64,000 nucleotides of DNA, from the NCBI GenBank assembly GCA_019058315.1, contig JAHPZH010000009.1, positions 44,505-108,504 on the forward strand. The letters are read 5' to 3'. Source of the DNA: Candidatus Helarchaeota archaeon. GTDB taxonomy: Archaea > Asgardarchaeota > Lokiarchaeia > Helarchaeales > RDOG01. Positions 56,206 through 62,941 of this stretch are shown here, piece after piece. How positions within the stretch are numbered: position 1 is the first letter of the stretch; each line of letters starts with the position of its first letter. Below the pieces are notes generated by a model. That model did no database searches. It saw nothing but the letters and a program-made list of their open reading frames with translations, and was not told the DNA's origin. The position numbers and the translations under genes are program-made.

Positions 56206-56817
56206 TTATCGGGCAGATTGAGCTAATCTTTCGCGTTCTTCTTTCCTTTTTATTGCATGACTTTTAGTATCTCCGTTTGCGGTAAGTATTAGTTCTTCAG
56301 CAATAATTTCTTCTATTGTCAAGGGATTATTGAAACTTTTTCTGAAGCAACTTTCAACAAGATATTTCAATGCAAGATCTACTCTCCTCTGTGGAGCTAT
56401 ATCTACTGCTTGTTGATAAACTATTCCTCCATAACTTAGCCGCGTTGTTTCTTCACGCGGTGCTGCGTTTTCAATTGCTCTGACTAAGATTTCTAATGGA
56501 TTTCGAGATGTTCGAAGATGCATAATTTCAAATGAACTTTTAATGATGTTAATTGTCTTAATTTTCTTTCCTGAAAGTGAAGCGGGTTGTCTGCCACCAA
56601 TTTTTCTCTTGGAGAGTCCAGGGGTCATTAATCGATTGACAAACCGTTCTACGATATTAAGGTTAGATTTTCTAAATTTCTTATGTTCATGGCGACCATG
56701 GCTATGACAAGTAAGTGTAGGTTTTAAATTAATATATCTTTCTAAACTTATATCTTTGATTTTTACGTCTTTAACATCCCATTTATCAAAGAATTTTATA
56801 TCTTCCATTTTGTACAC
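56206..56817 (-). CDS. rps7: Ribosomal protein S7 (uS7)
   Basis: A 203-residue protein, archaeal uS7: RYINLKPTLTCHSHGRHEH, RFVNRLMTPGLSKRKIGGRQ, NPLEILVRAIENAAPREETT and VDIAPQRRVDLALKYLVE. It binds the 3' domain of 16S rRNA. GTG at 56817 has an AGGAT close upstream; ATG at 56808 is the alternative. The S12 gene that often precedes it is not in the window. Confidence 0.95.
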   Translation of the reverse strand: MYKMEDIKFFDKWDVKDVKIKDISLERYINLKPTLTCHSHGRHEHKKFRKSNLNIVERFVNRLMTPGLSKRKIGGRQPASLSGKKIKTINIIKSSFEIMHLRTSRNPLEILVRAIENAAPREETTRLSYGGIVYQQAVDIAPQRRVDLALKYLVESCFRKSFNNPLTIEEIIAEELILTANGDTKSHAIKRKEERERLAQSAR

Positions 56818-57059
56818 TAATATCCTAATTTTAAATTCGCTTACTAATTGTGATAGATGAAAACTAAATATAATTTTAATTGATAAATAAGCCCTTACTT
56901 TTTAAATTTGACTCCTAAATGAAGATTTTGAAAAAATTTTATTTTAAGCAGTATTATCAGATATACAATTGGGGTATTATTCTTGTAAGATGGAGATATT
57001 AATAAGTAATATAATCAATTCACGTAGTTATTTTATTTAAAACCATGGAGTAAAACAAA

Positions 57060-57458
57060 ATGTCAAGTGAATTGATAGTTCCTAAATCAAAGTTATTTAA
57101 TAGGGTTTTATCTAAAATTATGGGCAATATTAAGAAAGGTAGTGTTATGCTATTAGATACTAATGGCTTCCGGATTGCTGAGATGAATAGTGATCGAACA
57201 TATACAGACCAGTTTTGGGGATCAGCAAATAGAATTATAGATGCTGGAGAAAAAGTCTTAAAAGAATTAGGGCAAAGTAAGTTTAATCAAGTTTTTGAAT
57301 CGGAATCATATTATCTAATGTGTGGTCCAGTTAACCAAGACATAAGTTACGCTATTTTATCAACTAAGGAAAAAATGTCCCTTGGAATGCTAAAGCTTCA
57401 TGCACAATCACTTTGTAAAGACGTTCAAGACTTAGAACATGCTAAAGGATTTCTATAA
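57060..57458 (+). CDS. Roadblock/LC7 domain protein
   Basis: A 132-residue single-domain protein with KKGSVMLLDTNGFRIAEMN, which is the central strand turn of the Roadblock/LC7 fold, then a second strand pair (YYLMCGPVNQDISYAILST) and a C-terminal helix. Such proteins are dimers that scaffold or regulate small GTPases, as in MglB and Ragulator subunits, and are numerous in Asgard archaea. It stands alone between the S7 gene and the GIFT protein gene, and no small GTPase is in the window. Target unknown. Confidence 0.8.
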   Translation: MSSELIVPKSKLFNRVLSKIMGNIKKGSVMLLDTNGFRIAEMNSDRTYTDQFWGSANRIIDAGEKVLKELGQSKFNQVFESESYYLMCGPVNQDISYAILSTKEKMSLGMLKLHAQSLCKDVQDLEHAKGFL

Positions 57459-57507
57459 GTCTCTCTAATATTAACCATAATTAATGTAAAGCCAATTTAA
57501 CGTATTT

Positions 57508-58344
57508 TTAATCTGTCATTTGCTTTTTACATTGAGGGCAATAAATAGTTGATGGAGGGGATTGAAAATTACAATTAGAACAAGTTTTCCATGTAGGATA
57601 CCAATTGAACAAATTCAAAATTAGTTTTTCATTATCTTTTGCTGGAATTCCTGACTTTTGATCATCAGTTAATAAAGCTTCACTACCTAATGCTGCTACT
57701 TTTCCTTTTCCATATTTAGTTATGCCCAAAACTGGAACACATGGTGGATTTGAAGTGGTATTAGAGAAAATTACGGGTTCTGCATTTAATGTAAGTGTTA
57801 AAGAGGCTGAACGGGGAAAAACCACATTGTATACATTTTTAGTAATAGGATGGTCTAACATAAGATTTAATAAAGGTGCCCAAGACCAAGTATCAGTGTC
57901 GGGATTAGCATGCATCTTCTTATCTTCTACAACATCATGAAAACTCAGACCAAACATGTTAGTTAATGCAAAGTTAAAATCTTTTTCAGTACCAACATAC
58001 TCATTACCAACTAATAGCAACCCACGTCCTTCTTGTACAAATTGCCCTAAAGTTCGTAACTCGGTTGGTGTAAGAGTTGATGCACCAGTAGAACTCGCAC
58101 CCATGACAAAAATATCAAATTCACGGAGAGCGGTATAATTTATCGGACCCTGAGTAAGTTTATTTACTGTAAAATTATTACTAGTTAAAATTAAAAGAAA
58201 TCTTGAGCGCAGATCATTAACCCATTTATTTGGTTCCCGAGATTCATCAAATAAAACACGTAATTGTGGTCTTTTTACCTCTGATATCTCTTTTTTTTCC
58301 TCTTTTGCAGCAAAAAGTGGAATTTTTTGCTTATGAAGTACCAA
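57508..58344 (-). CDS. GIFT-domain (IFT52/GldG-like) protein with C-terminal zinc ribbon
   Basis: A 278-residue protein. After a charged N-terminus (1-25), residues about 28-250 match the GIFT fold of IFT52 and GldG: LRVLFDESREPNKWVNDLRS, REFDIFVMGASSTGASTLTP, LRTLGQFVQEGRGLLLVGNE, VLGITKYGKGKVAALGSEAL and ILNLFNWYP, in the same order as in IFT52. The end has two C-x2-C pairs (CSNC and CPQC) forming a zinc ribbon not found in IFT52. The start is TTG. It lies directly downstream of the E1 gene on the same strand (61 bases), so it may belong with the ubiquitin genes. Its function is unknown, and the assignment by fold is from memory. Confidence 0.68.
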   Translation of the reverse strand: MVLHKQKIPLFAAKEEKKEISEVKRPQLRVLFDESREPNKWVNDLRSRFLLILTSNNFTVNKLTQGPINYTALREFDIFVMGASSTGASTLTPTELRTLGQFVQEGRGLLLVGNEYVGTEKDFNFALTNMFGLSFHDVVEDKKMHANPDTDTWSWAPLLNLMLDHPITKNVYNVVFPRSASLTLTLNAEPVIFSNTTSNPPCVPVLGITKYGKGKVAALGSEALLTDDQKSGIPAKDNEKLILNLFNWYPTWKTCSNCNFQSPPSTIYCPQCKKQMTD

Positions 58345-58405
58345 TTTTCAAAAACTCCAAAATAGTCAATCCATTACAAATTTAATAAGTTCCCTTTAAT
58401 TAATC

Positions 58406-59422
58406 TTATTTTTCATGAAGTATGGCATATATTTTTAGGGGTTTTGCCATTTCTTTATTGATGATTAAAATTGACTCCTTATTTTGAATTCCAATTTTAT
58501 TCAATTTGACATTATCATTCCGTATTATACCTTTTACAATAACCTTCATTGGTTCTTTAATGTCTAAAGTCATAATTAATCTATCTTTTAGGTCTCTAAC
58601 TGTATCTCGTGGATCTACAGAAAAATCTACGCCCTTAATCCTATTTTTACCACAAACAATGCAATTTGAATTTTGATTTAACTTCATTAATGTAAAAGTC
58701 TGTGATAATCCATCATAGAACAAAAAATTATCTAACAATTTTCCTACTCCTAGGATTAATTTAACCGTTTCTTGTGCTTGAATTCCTCCTATGATTGTAG
58801 AAATAGTTAAAAGCGAGGGCATTTTAGGTGCTTTTTTAACTTTTTTGGTCTTTTTCCGTTTTTTTCCTGGAGGTGTACACGGTTTCTGTAATCTTTCTTG
58901 CGGTAGGAGTGGTTGACAATCGAGACAAGGAGTTTTAAATGGAATTACTACTTGTACATTTCCAAGCCAACCATACATTCCTCCATGAACGAGTGGTTTA
59001 TTCTTATCTACACTTATAGAATTCAACCACCTTCTAGCTTCAAAAGTATCTAAACCATCAACTATTACATCAGACTCTTCATAGATTTTAGGATTAACTT
59101 CCTGAATTTCTTTATTGAATGCAATAATTTCTACATCTGGATTTAAATCAATCAAATATTTTTGAGCTACTGTAACCTTTGATTTATTAATATCAGATTC
59201 TTGAAAAAGCATCTGTCTAGATAAATTGGATTTTTCAATAGTATCAAAATCACAAATAATTAATTTACCAATACCCATTAAAACAAGGTCTAATGCAACA
59301 ACACATCCAAGAGCACCCATACCTGCAATAAAAACTTTTCCATTTCGGATCTTTTGTTGATCCCACTCTTTTAATAGGATTTGCCGTTCATATCTACTTT
59401 CTTTTCTTGCTTTTTTTGGCAA
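58406..59422 (-). CDS. E1-like ubiquitin-activating enzyme
   Basis: A 338-residue E1 of the UBA3/MoeB family. It has RYERQILLKEWDQQKI, the ATP site IAGMGALGC, DFDTIEKSNLSRQMLF (Asp, Asn, Arg of the adenylation site), VDGLDTFEARRWLN, and zinc Cys pairs C166/C169 and C254/C257. The catalytic Cys is C182 in KPCTPPG, followed by a Lys-rich stretch. Residues about 262-338 look like a ubiquitin-fold domain, the part that recruits E2 in eukaryotic E1. It adenylates the ubiquitin C-terminus and forms the thioester. It is divergent from the E2 gene (181 bases apart), with the rest of the set beyond. Confidence 0.88.
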   Translation of the reverse strand: MPKKARKESRYERQILLKEWDQQKIRNGKVFIAGMGALGCVVALDLVLMGIGKLIICDFDTIEKSNLSRQMLFQESDINKSKVTVAQKYLIDLNPDVEIIAFNKEIQEVNPKIYEESDVIVDGLDTFEARRWLNSISVDKNKPLVHGGMYGWLGNVQVVIPFKTPCLDCQPLLPQERLQKPCTPPGKKRKKTKKVKKAPKMPSLLTISTIIGGIQAQETVKLILGVGKLLDNFLFYDGLSQTFTLMKLNQNSNCIVCGKNRIKGVDFSVDPRDTVRDLKDRLIMTLDIKEPMKVIVKGIIRNDNVKLNKIGIQNKESILIINKEMAKPLKIYAILHEK

Positions 59423-59603
59423 ATGTTCAACCCCTAAAGAAGAAAACTTATATTTTATGTTAAAAATCTAAATGTTGAAAATATATTTAACTTATTTATT
59501 CTAAGAGTTTAATGCTTAAAATAATCAGATTTTTTATAATAAATCAATGGCAAAACAAATTATGGAAGAATTTTCAAATTTAAATCCTATCTAAATAAAA
59601 ACC

Positions 59604-60074
59604 TTGGTGCAATCAATGCTCAGTGAAGAAGACTTCTATTCAAGGTTAGCAATAGAAGCAAAGATGATGGAAGAAGAAGAACCATCATTCAAACCAGTTG
59701 AAGGAGATTTAAAACGTTGGAAAGGTTTTATTTTAGGGACTAAAATATATGAAGGAGGAGTATTTGAAATAGAATTAATAGTTACTCGTAAATTTCCTTA
59801 TATCCCTCCAAAGATTAGATGGTTAACTCCTGTCTGGCACCCAAATATAAGGGGAGAAAAGGTATGTGTAGGGATTTTGGGTAAAGATTGGAGTCCAACT
59901 ATGAGTCTTACAGGAGTAGTAGAAGCACTAAGAAATCTGCTAAATTTTCCAAATCCGAATGATCCATTGAACAGAACAGCATCCCAGCAAATGAAAAGGC
60001 AGCCAAAGAAATTTGAACGCATAGTAAAGGAATATATCGAGAAAGAAGCGACGTGGGATCGAATTAAACAATAA
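59604..60074 (+). CDS. E2-like ubiquitin-conjugating enzyme
   Basis: A 156-residue UBC-fold protein. It has an N-terminal helix with SRLAIEAKMMEEEEPSF, FPYIPPKIRW, the HPN motif in TPVWHPNIRGEKVCVGILG (His79, Asn81, catalytic Cys88), WSPTMSLTGVVEALRNLL and the NPNDPLN exit loop. All residues needed for thioester transfer are there. ATG at 59616 may be the true start (the count above is from TTG 59604). It receives ubiquitin from the E1 next door and converges with the ubiquitin gene (43 bases). It is clearly the active E2, in contrast to the UEV protein at 61372. Confidence 0.92.
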   Translation: MVQSMLSEEDFYSRLAIEAKMMEEEEPSFKPVEGDLKRWKGFILGTKIYEGGVFEIELIVTRKFPYIPPKIRWLTPVWHPNIRGEKVCVGILGKDWSPTMSLTGVVEALRNLLNFPNPNDPLNRTASQQMKRQPKKFERIVKEYIEKEATWDRIKQ

Positions 60075-60117
60075 TTTTTAAAAATTTTATTAAATTAAGA
60101 AAAAAATTGATATTTAA

Positions 60118-60354
60118 TTATCCGCCTTCAGTTCTAGTGATTAAATAAAGTTTATCTAATTCACCAGCACCAATTTCTTTTAAAGTTTGATTTTCATTTC
60201 TAATTTCACTACCACGAAATGCAAGGACAAAAATATTCGAGGGAATTCTTTTTCTTCGAGAAATTTCATTTTTAATTTGTTGGATTGATGTGTCAGGATT
60301 TAGATTCAGTTCTGTAACATCTCCTCCAATAGCAGAAACGACTTTAACTAACAT
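60118..60354 (-). CDS. Ubiquitin-like modifier ending in Gly-Gly
   Basis: A 78-residue beta-grasp protein from ATG 60354, preceded by GGGTGAG; a GTG at 60363 would add three residues. It has LNLNPDTSIQQIKNEISRRK, RIPSNIFVLAFRG and a C-terminal YLITRTEGG, which lines up with the end of ubiquitin. The stop follows the second Gly directly, so no processing is needed. The Arg equivalent to ubiquitin Arg72 is kept, while positions aligned to Lys48 and Lys63 are not Lys and Ile44 is Ala. It is the substrate of the E1 and E2 here. Confidence 0.9.
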   Translation of the reverse strand: MLVKVVSAIGGDVTELNLNPDTSIQQIKNEISRRKRIPSNIFVLAFRGSEIRNENQTLKEIGAGELDKLYLITRTEGG

Positions 60355-60499
60355 ATATCTCACCCATTATGATTTTTTTAAATATTTTTTCAAATTTTAT
60401 TATCATTTTCAAATTTTATACTTTTATTCAGTTTATTATATGAAAAAATAAAATAAATGGTTTTTGTAGTCGGCAACTAATTTAGATCATTTAAACACA

Positions 60500-60763
60500 T
60501 TAGATCGATAAAATATCAGATTGGCTTAAATTCTTACGACAAAGAGGACAAATTCCTTTTAATTTTATCCACTCTATAAGATGGTTTTCATGAGCTGGAT
60601 TCCTACAATGCGGACAATATACTTTTTCATTTTTTTCTTCATCTTTAATTGGAAGAGCACATACCATACATTTTTCTACGATATTCCAATTCCATTCCCC
60701 GAGAAAAGTTGTTTTACCTATGATAAAACGGTCCCAATTTTTTTTATGCATAATACGAACCAT
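60500..60763 (-). CDS. Small RING-finger protein, E3-like
   Basis: An 87-residue protein with eight zinc ligands in cross-brace order: C32-x2-C35, C50-x2-C53, H58-x2-H61 and C72-x2-C75, with ENHLIEWIKLKGICPLC giving the Trp and Pro typical of E2-binding RINGs. It resembles the small RING proteins of archaeal ubiquitin clusters such as that of Caldiarchaeum. The N-terminal 30 residues (KTTFLGEWNWNIVEKC) are basic and aromatic. It probably bridges E2 and target. It lies 136 bases upstream of the ubiquitin gene on the same strand and is divergent from the coiled-coil gene. Confidence 0.85.
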   Translation of the reverse strand: MVRIMHKKNWDRFIIGKTTFLGEWNWNIVEKCMVCALPIKDEEKNEKVYCPHCRNPAHENHLIEWIKLKGICPLCRKNLSQSDILSI

Positions 60764-60869
60764 TTATTTTGTTTTTCCAGTTTTATTTAATAAATTATTA
60801 AATAAATATTTTAAATTAAAGGAATAATTCGAGTATTGAATAAATTGATCTTAGTAATGTGATATTTTT

Positions 60870-61274
60870 ATGAGTACCGACGAAGATAAGATTTCAATTG
60901 ATATCGAGGTTATAGAAACACCTCGAGGCAAAGTTGTAAGCCTTGAAAGTATTAAAAATATTATAAATGCATTGAATTTATTAAATGTAGAGCTTATTAC
61001 ATCTAATGAAAAAATTAATAATGAGGTTCTGAATGAAATGATAAATGTCGAAAGGGAATTAAAAGCTATTAGGAAGTTATTAGCTGAAAATACAATAACA
61101 CATGAAGCTTTAAAAGAAAATATCAGAGAAATGAAAGATGTTTTAAAAAGTAATCTAGATTCATTAAATACAAACTTTAAAAAATTATCAAATGACTTTG
61201 AATCATTCGAGAAAAATATAGAAAGGAAAATAATTTCATCTTTAACCAAATTCATTCAGAGCTCAAAATCTTAA
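60870..61274 (+). CDS. Uncharacterised coiled-coil protein between RING and UEV genes
   Basis: A 134-residue protein with no family I recognise. A short beta-like start (ISIDIEVIETPRGKVVSLES) is followed by about 100 residues of helix with heptad spacing (EVLNEMINVERELKAIRKLL; LKENIREMKDVLKSNLDSLN), so it is likely a coiled coil that dimerises. The reverse strand also has a long open frame here, but the plus frame has the charged coiled-coil composition and stands in line with the UEV gene 97 bases downstream. A partner of the ESCRT-I-like protein, such as a Vps37-type subunit, is possible but unproven. Confidence 0.65.
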   Translation: MSTDEDKISIDIEVIETPRGKVVSLESIKNIINALNLLNVELITSNEKINNEVLNEMINVERELKAIRKLLAENTITHEALKENIREMKDVLKSNLDSLNTNFKKLSNDFESFEKNIERKIISSLTKFIQSSKS

Positions 61275-61371
61275 TATCTAAAGTAAGGATCCCATTTGAA
61301 AAATATTATTAGAGTTCAATAGTTAAAGAATTTAGATTTTTTTTATTAATATAAGAAGGACAGAAAATCGG

Positions 61372-62046
61372 TTGGAGGAAAGGATTTATATCGAAGCAGA
61401 ATTGATGTATAAAAAACAAAATGATTTTAAAACTATTCAGGGGAATCTTAGAAAGTGGGTAGGTCATTTAAAAACAAGAAATGATGATTCTATCACGATT
61501 AATATCGAAATTCCTCGTAGTTTTCCTATTGAACCTCCAATTATTAAAATAAGTCCTCCTATTATCCATTCTATTATTGATGAGAGTGGAAATATAAACT
61601 TAAAGATGCTTAAAAATTGGAAACCTGAATATCACATTTTTCAAATCATCAATAGTTTGAAAGCAATATTTTGGAAGGAACCGCCAAAGAAATTATATAG
61701 GGTAGAAGTAAAGAAAGTTAAAAGTTCTAGCAAAAAAATTAAAAAAACTAAGCAAATAAAACCTAAAAAAAGAGTCTCTATAAAAGAAACTGACATCTCC
61801 AGAGAAGAGATGGAAAATAAAATTCAAATTCAATTCTCTTTGGATTTCTTTTCTCCTTCATTAAAAGATAGAGTATTAGATCTTCAAAGCGAAAAAATCG
61901 CAGTCATTAATTTAGTGGAAAGCCTTGATGAAAATTTTCAAAAAGGAGATATAACAGCTGAGATTTACGCAAAATTATATAAAAAATATTATAATTTCTT
62001 AGTTTTAATAAATACAAAATTAAAGAAAATAAGTCAAGAAAATTAA
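61372..62046 (+). CDS. ESCRT-I Vps23/Tsg101-like protein: UEV domain plus steadiness-box
   Basis: A 224-residue protein. Residues about 1-105 form a UBC fold: IYIEAELMYKKQND, FPIEPPIIKISPPI and NINLKMLKNWKPEYHIFQII, then AIFWKEPP. The catalytic Cys is replaced by Asn76, and this segment closely follows the Tsg101 UEV pattern (IYLPYLHEWKHP, then a helix and DEPP). Residues 111-140 are a basic linker, and the helical end (FSLDFFSPSLKDRVLDLQSE, then EKIAVINLVESLDENFQKGD) fits the steadiness-box with the K-G-x-I turn. It would bind ubiquitin and anchor an ESCRT-I complex. It has no catalytic E2 role. Confidence 0.8.
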   Translation: MEERIYIEAELMYKKQNDFKTIQGNLRKWVGHLKTRNDDSITINIEIPRSFPIEPPIIKISPPIIHSIIDESGNINLKMLKNWKPEYHIFQIINSLKAIFWKEPPKKLYRVEVKKVKSSSKKIKKTKQIKPKKRVSIKETDISREEMENKIQIQFSLDFFSPSLKDRVLDLQSEKIAVINLVESLDENFQKGDITAEIYAKLYKKYYNFLVLINTKLKKISQEN

Positions 62047-62102
62047 AATGGGTTTTTAGTAAATAAATTGGATTAATTAAAAACAAGAAGTTATAAAATT
62101 AA

Positions 62103-62933
62103 TTAAATATCGAAATTAAATTTAAAAGATTTTTTATCTATCCAACTAGCCCTTTTATTTTTAACTAAAATGTTAACAATTTCCCTTAAATCCTTTGCTG
62201 GCAATGTTTCAAATCCCTTTGCAATATCTGCACCCATTTCTCGTAAATCTAATAATGTCAATCTTTCTTCTCCAACTAAAAAAGCCCAATCATAAAGTAT
62301 ATCTCCCCATTTATCCAGCGATTGCCAAAAAACTCTTAGACGAGTCTTTTCGTCATTAAGCCACTTGGCAAGTTTTGAATCTTCTGCTAGATGATCCATT
62401 ATAATCTGTAAACATGTTTCACGGTCCTCTAGAGCGTTAAATGGCTTTTTTGTATGTAAATCATATTTATCAACAATGTGTTGGAGAAATTCTTTACACC
62501 AATCAAAAAGAAAATTAGCCCATTCACTTGCCCATAACTCAACTTCTTCTTCCCAAGCATCTTTATCTTTTTTCTTATCAGGAATAAAATACATCCATGG
62601 GTATAGATTTTCTTTATATGCCCATTTATAGGTTTGTATCAACTTTTTAATAATATCTTCTTCGGTTATTTCTTTTACTTTAGCCTTTTCTTTGGTTATA
62701 ATCTTTTCTGGTTTTGTTACGGGTGGTTTTTGAACAATTTGTGTGGTTTTCACTTTTTTTTGTTTCTTAATCTTGACTTTTTCTTTGATTTTTTTAGTTT
62801 TTTCATCAATAGTTTCAACTAATTTTTCAGCTTCAGCCTCTAATTCAGAGATATCTTTCTCCTTTTCTTTAATTTTTTCCTTATTTTCCTCCTCTTCTTC
62901 CCGCTCTCTTTGTAATGTTGCCAATTCTATCAC
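62103..62933 (-). CDS. vps25: ESCRT-II subunit Vps25 with long charged N-terminal extension
   Basis: A 276-residue protein. Residues about 1-105 are highly charged and probably coiled coil with a Lys/Pro-rich end. Residues 110-276 match Vps25: the YPWMYFIPD start (human WPWQYRFPP), a first winged helix ending with DEKTRLRVFWQSLDKWGDIL (human DKSKSSFLIMWRRPEEWGKL), and a second (DWAFLVGEERLTLLDLREMG, ending ILVKNKRASWIDKKS). Eukaryotic Vps25 is about 175 residues, so the extension is a feature of this protein. GTG starts it 8 bases after the end of Vps4, so the two are cotranscribed. It links ESCRT-I to ESCRT-III. Confidence 0.83.
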   Translation of the reverse strand: MIELATLQREREEEEENKEKIKEKEKDISELEAEAEKLVETIDEKTKKIKEKVKIKKQKKVKTTQIVQKPPVTKPEKIITKEKAKVKEITEEDIIKKLIQTYKWAYKENLYPWMYFIPDKKKDKDAWEEEVELWASEWANFLFDWCKEFLQHIVDKYDLHTKKPFNALEDRETCLQIIMDHLAEDSKLAKWLNDEKTRLRVFWQSLDKWGDILYDWAFLVGEERLTLLDLREMGADIAKGFETLPAKDLREIVNILVKNKRASWIDKKSFKFNFDI

Positions 62934-62941
62934 GCTAAAAA

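Noticed and set aside
60851..61255. Long open frame on the minus strand opposite the coiled-coil gene
   Set aside because: Its protein is Ser/Phe/Ile-rich and of low complexity, as expected for the antisense of a Lys/Glu/Asn-rich helical gene. The plus frame has a proper ATG and coiled-coil pattern.
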